DNA from: Ligula intestinalis | Taxonomy: Eukaryota > Platyhelminthes > Cestoda > Diphyllobothriidea > Diphyllobothriidae | DNA length: 64,000 nucleotides | Direction of reading: 5' to 3' | Assembly: GCA_036362985.1 (NCBI GenBank) | Contig: JAYGXS010000010.1 | Location: forward strand, 4,496,153 to 4,560,152 | Shown here: positions 42,956 to 54,445 of the stretch, piece after piece | Position numbering within the stretch: position 1 is the first letter of the stretch | How the letters are laid out: each line of letters starts with the position of its first letter | Translations under genes and position numbers: made by a program | Notes under the pieces: generated by a model | Seen by the model: the letters and a program-made list of their open reading frames with translations, nothing else | The model's database searches: none | What the model was told of the DNA's origin: nothing

Positions 42956-43067
42956 TGTAACTTACCATACTAACATCCTAGGTACTTGCCAAAGGCCCAG
43001 ACACGTGTTTCGCCGGTATTCTGCCGCTGCTTGACACAGCTGCGGGGGGTCCGGTTCATCAGTGGGT
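42956..43067 (-). mobile_element. 134-bp hammerhead element, copy 2 (5'-truncated)
   Basis: 112 bp, same strand as copy 1 and 336 bp from it (end to end). The 5' part upstream of CCCACTGATGA is replaced by GAGAAATTAATTT. The 3' end AGTTACA is identical. Confidence 0.78.
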
Positions 43068-43068
43068 G
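42995..43068 (-). ncRNA. Hammerhead ribozyme, 134-bp family
   Basis: Stem I CCCA/TGGG, CTGATGA, stem II (A)CCGG/CCGGC with an A-C mismatch at the core end, GAAACACGTGTC. Otherwise intact. Confidence 0.78.
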
Positions 43069-43739
43069 AGAAATTAATTTCTCGAGAGATTAAAAAGCTG
43101 AAGTTTAATCTCGCTTAACAGATTGTTACGGTCAGATCCGAAGGGTTGGAAGTTGCCAAATAAGCAATAATCCTATCACATTTGCACGTCTATACGAGAG
43201 GGAATACAGGGCAATATTTTAGCATTTGTGTGTAGCGACCTTGTATTTCTAAGCCACGCTTCCCTCGGACGCCGCGAGGACAAACCTGTCAAGGTCATTC
43301 TCTGTCTGGCTCACTGGCCACCCACTTCGCAAGGCCAGTTTAGGGGGAGTCGTTTACGCTCATTCACTTCCAGACACGGTGATCGACTTGCTGGACTGCG
43401 CCTCTGGACTCCAGCCCATTCATGGCTGGACTGCACTTGTCTGGGAGTCCCTTACCCATTACTTACATTCTACTCCTTCTAACCTTATTAAATCATTCAT
43501 AACACTCTGGCCTTCCATGCCTTATCCTATCAAATAGCTTACACATATTGGGATACGTTCTATCGCCTATTATCTGGCAGGACCACATCGTATCCCACAT
43601 GTGGATGAACACTCACTGCTCGCTAACGGAACTCACTCCTCCCGGTCGAGCTTGCGGCTCACGCTTGCGCTCTGTCAGCGGCCGCATGGTGATTAATATT
43701 ACATGCAGATGAACACTACTGACAAATAAGAGTTAGGGT

Positions 43740-44935
43740 TTATTTTCTGCTCACCGGAATGAATTTGTGTATTTGCTGACGTTTCGGACAGCTGGGGTGG
43801 CTGTCCTTTGTCGAAGCGAATACTGACTTTATCGATCAGAATGCTTAAAGTCGTGGCTGTGTGTGTTGGCCTTGAGCTGATCAATTTTTCTCCGGTCGCT
43901 GTTTGGACATGCGGGTAGATTTAGGCTTGGCGTGACGGCAGTTGGTGTTCTGCTTCGTCCCCACGGTAGAGGATGCTGGTAATCCTGCTCCCTCTTCCGG
44001 TGGTTTCGCCACAGTGTCGTCTTCGTCTGTAAATTCTGACGTCGGTTTGGCCATACCCTGTTCTTTATTAACGTAATGGCGTAGGACTTTGTAGGCCGCA
44101 GGGAGGTCCAGGTGCCGTCTGCGTAGCATGCCTCAAGCGTTAATCTTTCAGCTTTTGAGGCTCTTCGGCCTACGATGATCGTTCCTTGAATATGAAAGTT
44201 GTGGCCTGCCTCTCCGATATATGTTGCAAACTGTGAGTTAGGGTCTAGTCTCCGGGACACCGCTTTGTGTTCCTGTAGACGGGTCTGCAATTTGCGTCCT
44301 GTTTCTCCAGCGTAATTACAGTCCTCATCATTGCAACGTATTTGTACACAACTGCGAAAGTTCCAGCAGGGGGCAGTCTGTCTTTAGGTTGCATCACCCT
44401 GCAGCATATTTTCGCCTAAGGTCGATGGGTTATGCCTACTTCAGCGAGTCGCAATAGTCGAGAGACTGCTTCGGAGACTCCTTTTATGTAGGGGATGGTC
44501 CTCCAGGCTTCGGGTTGCTGTTTTGCTGGCCGTCGTCTGTTCACTTGGCGCTTGCTTTGGTTAATAAAAGAATTCGGGTAGCCATTAGCTCGAAAGAGGT
44601 CATGTAGGTATTTTTGTTCTACTCTTTTGTCAGCTTGTGTGCTGTAATGTGTTTCAACTCTTTGGAAAAGAGTACGAAAGCAGCTATTTTTTTAGACAGA
44701 GGGTGGTTGCTGTTGAAGTGGAGTATTTGTTTCGTGCTGGTGGCTTTACTGAATACTGTGGTTTGCAGTAGTTCAGTTGAACAATAGCGCACCAGGACAC
44801 CGAGGGAGGGTATTTCTTTTCGCTTCCATCGTGAATTGGATATTTTGGGACAACTGAGACTAGAACGATCATTTATAGCTACTTGGCCATCATCAGGCTG
44901 TCCTAACCAATCACTCAGATGGTGCACCACCCAAG
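43740..44935 (-). pseudogene. PLE RT C-terminus and GIY-YIG, frameshifted (family F)
   Basis: Minus strand: LGVLVRYCSTELLQTTVFSK then SKATSTKQILHFNSNHPLSK (RT C-terminal block), a linker, QIRCNDEDCNYAGETGRKLQ (GIY-YIG) and TRLQEHKAVSRRLDPNSQFA. Several frame changes. The 3' hammerhead is at 43772-43820. Same family as 50862-51380. Confidence 0.85.
43772..43820 (-). ncRNA. Hammerhead-like motif, family F
   Basis: Stem I GCU/AGC, core TCGACAA plus A, perfect 7-bp stem II GGACAGC/GCTGTCC, GAAACGTC. The first core bases read UC instead of CU and G8 is A. The box TCCGGTGAG is 19 nt downstream. Confidence 0.6.
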
Positions 44936-47380
44936 GCTCAAACTCATGAACTGTTTTTTAAAATTTTATTGAAAGTCCTAAAAATCCTTAACTATCGCTG
45001 ACTTTTCCCACTATATCTCTCCTCTCCAGCTTGAGAGCCATGACCCTATGAGATCCACAGTCACAGGGTCAGAGGGACTAATCCGAAAAAAAGGATAACC
45101 TTTCATCATCCGAGGGGAGACATAAATATAATTTTCGTCAATTAATAGGGGGGTTTTGGTGGATTTCACTAATTCATTTGACGTACCGAGGCCACCGAGT
45201 GCTTTAAAAGTGGATCAAATTAAATATTTTTCATCCCAGCCTTATCTTTAACAGGCAAACGACGGAAAGCCATAACAACCGTCACTAATTCGAGGCAGAT
45301 TTGACAAATACATTCATAATTTAATTTGGAGCAACTGGAAATATTTTGCAGACGCCGTAGCTTGTCAGAGCTTTCAGAAATCGCCGAATCTTGTTTTTTT
45401 ATTAGACTGGACTTGAACCAGCGACGGCTTTTCAAACTGTTCAAGAATAACGCAAACCGGTTAACACCAGGCAAGATACTCTACAAGATTTTGGGACTTA
45501 GCGTTTACTAGGTAGGTTGAGGTACTGCTGATTGAATGCGTGATGTTCCCTTGCGGTACAACTTGCTCTCAAGCAGCGCTTCAGCGGTGAATTATTTGGC
45601 CAGAATACTTTCGTACTGTTGCCGCATGAGGGGTCCAGCAATTTTTTTGAATAACAAAAAACACAGATCGCGACCCATGTGGATCTGCAAGTCCTTTCAA
45701 CGACTCGAAGCGATACACAATTAAGAATTAGTTGACGTTTTGATATATTACTAAAGGATAGTAAGTAAACATTATTTTTATAATATACCCTGGTAAATTA
45801 TGGGTTCCTACGTGGCGACTGGAATACGCACTTTTTGTTCATTTATCGTTATAAGCCAACACCATCTCAAATCCAGGTCCTGGGAGGGTGCTGACCTCGA
45901 AGTCTGTTCAGTATGCCGTCGAGTTAGGGTCTTCTGTAATCAATAAGTGATACTGTCACGTTCATCTGTGAATAATTTATCCTCGGCAGTCGACCAGGTT
46001 GACACCCGAATAGCCCAGATTAAAACACGCATGATGCAGGATTGTAGATCACGTGATGCAACCTTTGGCTTAATACAAAGCTCAGTGACCCCCCAAGTGA
46101 CCCGGGATCAGTTATTCGAAACCCGGCATGGGTGGCTGCCAACAGGGGAATAAGAAATTTTGATGTCAGTCTCCTTTGGCGTTATATATATATAGATTCT
46201 TTGAGCAACCACATTCAGTTGTTTGTATCAATAAATCATGCGCGGTAGCTTAGTCATTCGGTGTGGCTTTTGTATGGTTTACTAAGCCAAAAAGCAGGCA
46301 TTTACTGGCGCTTGAGGGTGATTTTGAGGTCCGCAGGGCCAACACCTCGCTTAGGGAACACCGACATGGCAGCGGATAAAACAGTCGGCTCTCTCTCTCT
46401 CTCTACACCTTCACAACCCTTGACCCCAGAGGTAGTCAGTGGTCTGTATGAGTGCACACACGCCAATGCAGACACGGACAAGACGCGAAGACGGCCTGAC
46501 GGGTCACCGTCACCGCCCTGGGGTCGTCAGTCGGTTTGAGTGAGGGCACGTGGGTGGGTGGGTGGGTGTTTGCGTGTCGGGTCCAGCGGGAGGGCGCAAA
46601 CACGCAAACATGTGATTACCATTTTTGCGAGCCGCGTGTTTGCGTGTGCCTACACACACACGACGCTGGCTTCGGACCAATCAGCACAGGCCAGGTCCCG
46701 CCGCCACCACACCGCGGAAAGCAGGGTGCAGGGTGCACACACATACACACACAAACCTGCATGTGATCGCTGCCGTGTGCATTTGCGTCTCCCTGCGTGT
46801 GGGTGCGCGTTTTCGGGCGCGGACGCACTTGTGCGTGTGTGTATGATCGGCGGTTGCTCCTCTATCGATCGCGATCTAGGCGCACACAGGCGGCGACGGT
46901 GGCCTATGGTCCAGTGTCGGAACGCTGGGCTCGCTGCTGTTACTGCGGCTGCATGCCACGGAGCGAGCGAGAGAGAGCTAGCGTCTACACTGGGTGTGCG
47001 TGTGTAACCTAGCGACGAGGGCGGTCTTGTGACCCACGTAGGTAGCGCTGCAGTGGAGGCGCAACCACCAAGGCTCGTGCGCGGGGGGCAGCTGGCGCGC
47101 TGACGACGCTCTTCTTCCCCGCTGTGACGGACGTCACACAGCGCCTCGTCAACTAACCGTAAGGGGCATTTATCGTGGGAATAATTTGTTCTGTTCTTTG
47201 AAATGAGCTGACGCAAACTGTGAGTAGAGCCGAAGGTTAGGAAGTAGAAGCATTCACAGACTGAGGTCAGTGTCGTGACGGACTGCACACTGGCGTTTTC
47301 GTTAATTGAGGCAAATGTTCGTATTCGAGGAACATGTATATTGTGAGGAGAAGAAGTTTTATCGAACACCGGAATCATGA
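44936..47380. other. Unassigned; CA/GT- and CT-rich from 46.4 kb
   Basis: AT-rich to 46.2 kb, then GC-rich with (CT)n at 46391, GGGTG repeats at 46550, and CA/GT runs at 46640-46800. The long minus frame 46650-47420 starts in a pLTR and has no motif. No exon recognised. Confidence 0.4.
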
Positions 47381-47387
47381 TTTCATT

Positions 47388-47431
47388 GGTCTGAGCTTTC
47401 GGGCTCCTGCATAAGTCCATCGTCAGAGATG
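47388..47431 (-). ncRNA. Hammerhead ribozyme motif (AGCU family)
   Basis: ATCTCTGACGAT, stem II GGACT/GGAGCCC (partly mispaired), GAAAGCTCAGAC. TCCGGTGTTC is 19 nt past the cleavage position. Confidence 0.7.
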
Positions 47432-47451
47432 GGAAAGCAGCAACAAATGGG

Positions 47452-48180
47452 GTGGCTAGTTCTGGCGTGTGTACAAAACAACTAGAATTTGAGCGTGTAT
47501 ACTATGCTACTGATCTGATCATTTGCAATTCGATGAAGCCTTTACCAGTTCCTCATACGAAGGATGCTATGCCGTTGCACGCCACTTCAAACTGCATTTG
47601 TGAATTTACGTGTACTTGCGGATGCAAGTACATAGGGCGAACGCAGAGGCAATTGGCCACCAGAGCTCAGGAACATTTACCTAGCTGGCTAATGAAACAA
47701 GAAAACAGAATTCCCCGGTCATCAATAACTGAACATTTGCTAGACTCGGGCCATTCTGTTGACCCCAAAACGTCCTTCCGAGTACTTGGTCAGGCACGAA
47801 CAACTCGCACCTTACGCTACCTGGAGGCAGCCTATATACGGCGGGTCAAACCCGACCTATGTAAACAGTTGGAGCATATAGTGAACCTAACTTTGCCTTG
47901 GTAACATTGTCTCCCTGTTTATACATTTTTCCTCCCAAGGTGTTTTTTCCCTGTTATTTTTGCTGACCTTAGCGTTTGAACTTCTCATGTTATTGATTAG
48001 CCACTTGGCCACTTCTTATGACCTTGTGTTTATATCGATTTTTCTGTATGAATTCATTGTGTATCTTCTCATTTGTGATTCACGTTAAGTAATGAGAGGC
48101 GGCAACTGACGAGCTCTCTCGACATGATATGGATCAAATAAATCATTTTGCTGCTATTGCCAAATTTAAAATCAATAATT
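47452..48180 (+). mobile_element. PLE 3' fragment of a distinct GIY-YIG clade
   Basis: The frame ending at 47904 encodes CICEFTCTCGCKYIGRTQRQ, LATRAQEHLPSWLMKQENRI, then a YLEAAYIRRVKPDLCKQLEH end. It is more divergent from the others than they are among themselves. The 3' part has CAACTGACGAGCTCTCTC and AAATAAATCATT, resembling the end at 54.05/54.4 kb. Confidence 0.85.
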
Positions 48181-48369
48181 ATGTGGTTTGGCCGCCGAAT
48201 CGCCACTGCGGACTATGTCAATCTGTGCTAGTGGGCGAGATCGGCATGTTGGGTGGGATTATTTAAAGAAATAAAATCGTCAACGAAAACAAGCTGACTG
48301 AAGTGGATAAAGTTCTGTTGGTAAGATATGGAGACCACAACTTCCCCCCTCCCCCCACCTATCATAATA

Positions 48370-48782
48370 CAGTAGCCGCCGGCTATTAAGCCCACCTCGG
48401 GCCCAGACCAATTTGGGCTTAATAAGCGGCGGACGCACTAAGCGGAGACTCCTAGTTCTTGATTAGCAAACGCATGACAGGCACTGTACATTACATACGT
48501 ACTGTATTATGTGTAGAGCTTGGTTATGTATAAGAACATAATTCTGTTTGTCTGTATTTTACGTAATAAAAAAATTAACAAAAATTATTTGCGACACATA
48601 ATCAGTTGCGCACGCAGAGAGATGAGAATTTCACTCTTTCCTGTCGGCAAACTGGGCTTTGTAGCCGGCGGCTGGGCTTATTAGCCGGCGGATTTTGCTA
48701 TGCAAAATTCCGTCCCAAGCTGATGTGGGCTTAAGACGCGGCTGGGCCTATTAGCCATGGGCTTAATAACCGGTAACTACTG
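48370..48782. mobile_element. pogo/Tigger-like MITE, 413 bp
   Basis: Ends CAGTAGCCGCCGGCTATTAA and ...AACCGGTAACTACTG with TA on both sides. Internal part matches the reverse complement of 37590-37908 with an extra AT-rich segment near 48550. Non-coding. Confidence 0.85.
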
Positions 48783-48784
48783 TA

Positions 48785-49490
48785 CAGGTCAGGAAGGAGA
48801 CACCAGGGCTAGGATTTGAGTTAGGGTTTGGGCTGGCCTTAAAATACGAGAATATATGTTAAAGGCAGGCCTAACGACTAGTTATCACACTGTTCTGATT
48901 ACTCGTCTCACCGTGCATTATCGATCGGTGAAATCCGCGCGAGTGATGTAATCGATCAAGCCACGGGCCGTAATTAGTGTGCTGTCATATCATTCCGTTC
49001 AGCCCGAAAGCCACTCAGCATATTTGAGGCCACAATCTGATTGGTCCAATCTATACGCTGTGCTTGCCATAAATACGTTGTATTGGGTAGGCTAAAAGAC
49101 TTCTGCTTTCTTCCTTACTGCTTTCTTCCTTTGGGGTTCAATCAAGGCGTAAGAAGGCGGTGATATCTCGGTCTTGGCAATATTTACAACAATATCTTCC
49201 CTCCCCGAAATTATGTGCAAGGCTACTTGCGTTAAGGTGGGGCGGGCGGGCGGCGGGACCTGGTTCTGTACCCCTTCCTAACTCGACTGTCTTGTGTTGC
49301 TGCTGCAACACCGCCTTTCACCACTCCTTAGTCTGTGCTACGAAACCCTGAAAGATCAAATTACTCAAAAGGGTCCTCTTCACAGGGGGCTCCCCCCTCT
49401 CCAGTGTTGCAACGGTAGCCCAGGCCGAGATGTCCCCGCCTAAGTTCGTTTTGTCTGAGCCCCCAAGGAAGAACACGACAAGAAATGGGT
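48785..49490. other. Unassigned sequence
   Basis: No motif. The phrase GCTTTCTTCCTTTGGGG...CAAGGCGTA near 49120 weakly resembles 41455-41495 (TTTCTCTCTTTGGGGGCTCACATGAGGCGTAG, in pieces), so part is a dispersed repeat. Confidence 0.35.
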
Positions 49491-49507
49491 GCTGTTGCTC
49501 TCTGTCT

Positions 49508-49554
49508 ATGTCTCTGATAACGAATCCGCGACGGATATCGAAAAGTCAGGCGAA
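49508..49554 (+). ncRNA. Hammerhead motif, solo pLTR
   Basis: GTCTCTGATAAC, stem II GAATCC/GGATATC, GAAAAGTCAGGCG. G8 is A and stem III is AAGU. CCCAGTGATCG follows at 19 nt, then a (TTC)n run. Confidence 0.6.
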
Positions 49555-49659
49555 TAAAAGTATTGTCCCAGTGATCGAGTCGTCTTCTTCTTCTTCTTCT
49601 CGAAAGAAGAAGTCTTTGGGTGTAAAAGGTAAAACACATTTAGGGCAACCAACGCGTGT

Positions 49660-50861
49660 TAACTGTGTCCATTGAGCCAATCAGCTTCTCTTCTGATGTA
49701 GGTAGTGGCAGGATTGGCTGGTGACTCACGGCAGACTGCAAATTGAATTTCAAGTTATCGATTGATCGACTGCAAGTCTGTGTTCGCCTCGTGTAGGCCG
49801 ATCGATAACCTGCTGTAAGTGCAGCTAGCGCTTGCAAGCTAACTGCTTGCGAAGGCTGTTCGGTAGGTTCATCCTAACACTCGATGCTGCGCTGCCCTCG
49901 GATGCAGAATGAGGATCTCGATGCGTCTGGGTTGTGCCTCCGTTACCGATTATCTCAGTTCTAACTCTTGGTTGGCGCTAACACCGGGATGGGACGCTAT
50001 TGGCCGCATAGAGTTTAGGTCCGCTGTCCCTCCCTCCTTCCCCTCACGGTCATTGTTTTTCCGCCCACCCAAGATCGGTACACACGGCGGACTACTCGTC
50101 GAGGCAGAGTTGAGACCCACCGCCAACGCGGCGTTGACGTAGACGACCCGTCTTGCCTTCCGCGAACCTCTTACTCACACACGCACGCAGGCAGCGGGCA
50201 ACGCCTCAGCTGTTCCGTTCCGTCTGCACGCCGGAGTGACTCACTCTCTGGGCCTACTTTGGGGTAGTTGGCTGACCCCACAGGACCGGTGACTCAGCCC
50301 AGCGCTTTCCTGGCGGACCAGAGCCACACACACGCACGCACCAATGACGATACTCTGTCGGCGGCGCGAGGTCGCGAGGAGTCCAGCTGATTAATGGTGA
50401 GATGCAAATCCGCTCCCAGACATCACCCCGTTGCCCCCCCCCCCCCCCCCCCTCCCGCCGATAATATCAGCAATTTGTCTTGCGGTGGTTAACGCCTTGG
50501 CGTGCGTCGCGCGCATGTTTCGCGTGTGTCAATGGGCGGGTCGCCGCCGTCCTGTGTGCGTCCATAATCCCTGCCCCCGTCCACCCCCTCCCCCGCTGAG
50601 GTCGCCTATTTTTCCCGGTTCTGGGGGGCGCTAAACTGCTGCCGGACTGTTTGGTCGGTCGGTGCCAGGAGAAACCGTGTGACCTGGAAGATCAAACAAT
50701 CCGGAGGTCTGCTCTTTGGGAGAGGCCCCGTGCAAGGGAAAAAAAGCGCGGGTATCGGTCCTCGCTAATTGCGTTTGCAGGGCATTCGGGTGCGGAATGG
50801 GGTGAGGGGAGGGGGTCTGGACGGTTCTGGGTTGAGAAACTTTACTGATTTCCTTCCAATA
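49660..50861. other. Unassigned, partly GC-rich; C18 run at 50437
   Basis: A tRNA-free region with a C homopolymer at 50437-50453 and purine/pyrimidine runs. No exon or family member recognised. The phrase CGATTGAT(C/T)GACTGCAAG at 49760 also occurs at 4509, so a short dispersed repeat is shared with 4.44-4.62 kb. Confidence 0.4.
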
Positions 50862-51380
50862 GTGGCGGCCTGGAGACTAGACCTTAACTCACAGCTTGCA
50901 ACACATACCAGAGAGACTGGCCACAACTTCGATATTCAAGGAACGACCATCTTAGGGCGAGGAGCCTCAAAAGCTAAAAGATTGACGCTTGAGGCATGGT
51001 ACTCAAACGCCAACTCTGTTAACAGGCATCTGGACCTCCCTTCGTAAGTCAAGGACAGGACACGGTCAAACCAAAGTCAGAACTTGCAGACGAAGACGGC
51101 ACTGTGACGAAACCACCGGAAGAAGGAGAAGGATTACCGGCATCCTCTACCGTGGGGACGAAACAGAAAACCAACTGCCGTCACGCCGAGCCAAAATCCA
51201 CATGCATGGCCAAACAGCGGCCGGAGAAAAATCGATCAGCCCAAGGCGAACACGCACAGCCGCAACTTTAAACTTGCTGATCGATAAAGTCAGTATTCAC
51301 TTCGAGGAGGGACAGCCGATCTAGCTGTCCGAAATTTCAGCAAATCCACAAATTTATTCCAGTGGACAGAGGATGAACTC
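50862..51380 (+). pseudogene. PLE GIY-YIG 3' fragment (family F)
   Basis: LDLNSQLATHTRETGHNFDI, QGTTILGRGASKAKRLTLEA, NANSVNRHLDLPS, then a linker in another frame. 5' boundary at about 50862. Ends in the hammerhead at 51298. Confidence 0.85.
51298..51342 (+). ncRNA. Hammerhead-like motif, family F
   Basis: Core TCGAGGA plus G, perfect 7-bp stem II GGACAGC/GCTGTCC, GAAATTTC. As in the 43.8-kb copy, UC replaces CU at the core start. TCCAGTGGAC follows at 19 nt. Confidence 0.55.
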
Positions 51381-52080
51381 AATCCCCTATCCCCAACAGC
51401 TGTCGAAAATGGAGAGAGGATACCGACACTTCGGCTGTGTTATGGCTTTGACTAGGCAGGGTGAATAAACGCATAACGGTCAGTCCAACCTCCTAGGGAT
51501 TAGTAGTCGTAGCTATACCCAAAGTACGTGCACCGGATTCGTCTGACAGCCAGGGGTTGTCTTTTGCATGTGCTCTTGAGGTGCCAATCTCCCGTACCCC
51601 TGCGTTTCTGATCTGTGCGTCAGTTGGCTATTTCCTCGCGAATCGTTCCCCATTGTTTTGTTTTTACATACTTTCCCTTACTGTTGCGTACATTATTGTT
51701 CGATTTTAATGTTTAACGTTTGTAGCTTGACTGAGTCATCTAGTTTACACGGTATTATTCCTCCATTGTAGATTAATTGATATTCAGGCCCCCAGTCCGT
51801 CAACCAACGCAAGGATCTGGCATGCCCATACGGTGTACTAAGACATTTCCTGAGCAACAGAATCAGTCACGTGGGAAGGACTGGGCTCAACAACAACTCT
51901 GACGACAGCGAGCATAATTGTCCTGTAATTATCAAGCCCGCATCCGACGCTGGCAAGCAAACTGTGGCAATTAATGAGCCGTCACTGCACCAATTAAGAT
52001 CTCAAGCGGTGGCTGCGTGAACTGACAATTATAGTACGCATGCGGGTGACCACTACGAACTATATTTACCGTGCAACCTG
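51381..52080. other. Unassigned, with some PLE-like debris
   Basis: CCCCCAGTCCGTCAACCAACGCAAGG at about 51790 resembles the INKYNDLP/VNR block of the PLE endonuclease end, followed by (P)YGVLRHFLSN-like codons, so 51780-52020 is probably another decayed PLE 3' fragment leading to the hammerhead at 52128. Confidence 0.5.
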
Positions 52081-52127
52081 TGCGTGTCTCCACCCTTATC
52101 TGCGTATGGCTCCGACTTTCCTACAAT

Positions 52128-52172
52128 TACCTATGAGAAAGGATTCCCGAGGGAATGCGAAACGTCAGGGAA
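52128..52172 (+). ncRNA. Degenerate hammerhead motif
   Basis: CTATGAGAAAG (decayed CUGANGA), stem II GATTCCC/GGGAATGC with a bulge, GAAACGTCAGGG. TCCAGTGATCG follows at 18 nt. Confidence 0.55.
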
Positions 52173-52269
52173 AAAAACCCTCGTTCCAGTGATCGCATCT
52201 TCTTATTCTGAACTGCTTCCTGGAACTCGCATATTCTCCTCTATTGACAATACTCAGGTTTACTTTTAT

Positions 52270-53095
52270 TAACCGGTTTTGGTAGGGCTTTCTTATGAAG
52301 CCGATTTTGCTCTTTAAAGACAACCACATTTACAGTAGCCTGACGTTCCGTCGATTACGTCTCTTTTGAGTATTGCTTTCTTATTAAAAATCGAAAACCA
52401 GAAAACCATAATTATTGCATCAGTATATTTAAGGGATATATAGGTAGGTTGCCTTTGAGTTCCCTATTTGTACAAACGTGTCATAGTACCAAAAAATTAA
52501 ATCTCAGTTTGTTGGCGAGGCCAAGTGTCCTGAGCCATGAGGTGGTACATCGTTTTTTTTAGCAGACGGTGAAAAAACTCCTTGGGATTTTTAAGGAGAA
52601 AAACTGTCGCTCTTGCGGGGGTAGGATCTGATGCGGTATGGGGTTTAAGAGAAAAACCGTCCGGTCTCAAGGGGAGGGTCCAATAGGCGGGAGGGGGCAT
52701 TGCATAGGCTATCGGGATCATTACTGAGTGTGGAAGATGCGACCTGATACTTCCTTGCTGATTGCAGAGTCCACTGACAGATTGGAAAAAACATATCGTC
52801 GACAGTCCGCTGTGAGTCGAACCAAGAGTGGGCGTTTACGCCGCCAGGTTCGGCTGATGTGATCGCTGATGGGTTCATCACGGTATGCAGATAACCAAAT
52901 AGAGAAGACCGCGGAAACCTTCGCATGGAGTTAATATGGGGGGAGAACCTAGTGATGTGAAAAAAAGCATATCGGTTGCATTTTTGCGCAAATAGATGGT
53001 TGCTTTTTTTTCTGTTCAGTTAAACGACAGTATATAATAGGAGGAGCAATAATACACTAATTACCTACTTTTCTATGTAAATAAAAGAATATCAA
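52270..53095. other. Unassigned sequence
   Basis: AT-rich to 52560. The phrase GGTGAAAAAACTCCT and GAGAAAAACTGTCGCTC at 52568-52616 also occurs at 32040-32116, so a short dispersed repeat is shared. No exon recognised. Confidence 0.4.
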
Positions 53096-53720
53096 TACAG
53101 GTCGTGCTCAAGCCAGCAGGCACATTGCGCACCCAACTCGTATAACCTAAGGACAGGGTTGCCCACTTCGACCGAAAAGAAGTTGTGTACGAAATTCCGT
53201 GTTCCAGTTGTGATGCAGTATATTGTGGCCAAACCGGAAGAGCTCTATCCACCGGTATCCATGACCACCAGTTAGGGGTGGGAAGACTAGATCGCCATTC
53301 AGAGATTGCCATGCACACACTGGACACAGAACACAAGTTTGCATGTGAGCGAACCCAAATCATTGGAACCTGCCCATCTAAGAAATGCCGCGAATTCCTG
53401 GAGGCAATGAATTAACAGGCATATCGATCTTGATGTGAATTACAAATCACTGAAGATCAGATAGAAGCAAAAGCAGCCACTACCTAACACATGATCAAAT
53501 ACAGATACCGCATACAAGTGATAACTATTTATCCACTGCCCGCACGACCAATTGCGGATGATGACTATCTATTCATACTCTGCCGAACTATATAATCCTG
53601 TGTTAGTCATCGGTTTAATTTAATTATTTTGCACATATCTCACCCGTCTGAAGACGATCTGGGGAACTAGATTCGAAAATTCACATAATAAACATTACTC
53701 TTCCCAAAGCACTTCATTGC
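53096..53720 (+). pseudogene. PLE GIY-YIG fragment (family E)
   Basis: VVYEIPCSSCDAVYCGQTGR (GIY-YIG core), then GVGRLDRHSEIAMHTLDTEH, CPSKKCREFLEAMN and, past a stop, RHIDLDVNYKSLKIR. The RT is missing. Ends in the hammerhead at 53643. Confidence 0.87.
53643..53686 (+). ncRNA. Hammerhead ribozyme motif, family E
   Basis: CCGTCTGAAGAC, stem II GATCT/AGATTC, GAAAATTCACA. Core CUGAAGA intact; extra C after it; stem III AAUU without loop. AATAAA lies 5 nt past the cleavage position, TCCCAAAGC at 19 nt. Confidence 0.7.
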
Positions 53721-54044
53721 TCATAGAATATCAATCAATCTAAAATGATATACTAATAAAAAGTAACCTAGACGGATTAACCAATCAACGCACAGAACGG
53801 ATGCGCATGGCTGCGCACGGCTGCGCATCCTCCTATACTTAGTTTTCACCGTTATGTAAACCCCTGGGTTTGAAGTACCTAGCATCTCCTAGTTTGCTTT
53901 CTTAGTTCGTTGCTAGGTAAGTAAACATTTGTGTCTCAACTACTACATTTTTGGTGTTTGGTATTCAAATTCCTCAATTTTAATATCGCTCTCAATTTCG
54001 TTGTTATAGGACAATCAATTTGGAGGAAATATACTTACTTTTTG

Positions 54045-54445
54045 TAAATTGCAAGAGCGGCAGGATTTATTGGATCCATAAATTCCAGGAACGCTCATCA
54101 GCTGCTACATCTCATTGCATAACATGAATGAATTAAGAGAAATACAAAATTGAATTTATACAGAAAAATCGATGCAAAACTGCAAGGTTTTAGGACATGG
54201 CCAAGAGGCAAATCAATAAGGTAGGAAAGTTAAAACACTTTGGGCCGTAAAATGGGGAGAAACGGTATGATGCAGAAACAACTGGGAAGAGGACTGTATA
54301 AATCTGGGAGCCGGATTTTATGAATTCAATTTTGTATTTATCTTACATCATTCATGTTATGCAATGAGAGGTAGGAGCTGATGGGCGCTCCTGAAATTTA
54401 TGGATCCAATAAACCCTGCTGTTCTTGCAATTTACAAATCTGCGT
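54045..54445. mobile_element. PLE-end palindrome (family G)
   Basis: Arms 54045-54167 (minus) and 54317-54440 (plus) mirror each other: GCTGATG(A/G)GCG, TTTATGGATCCAATAAA and TTGCAATTTACAAA. The centre has no coding. An AGCTGATG...GAAATTTATGG core resembles a hammerhead but cannot be folded confidently. Confidence 0.75.

Larger units (their letters stand above)
47383..48330. mobile_element. PLE pLTR piece interrupted by a second PLE
   Basis: 47383-47465 (minus hammerhead tail and flank) and 48180-48330 together match the continuous sequence at 56340-56610 (shared phrases GGGGGGCTAGTT.TGGC and GCCACTGCGGACTAT, GGGTG...AATCG.CAACGAAAA). The 0.7 kb between them is another PLE, inserted later. 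Confidence 0.75.

Noticed and set aside
46650..47420. 256-codon minus-strand frame
   Set aside because: It begins inside a PLE hammerhead tail and continues through CA-repeat-rich sequence; no motif, biased composition.
48095..48150. Hammerhead at the end of the 47.5-48.2-kb PLE
   Set aside because: CTGACGAGCTC is present, but no GAAA follows a stem II; the fold cannot be completed by eye.
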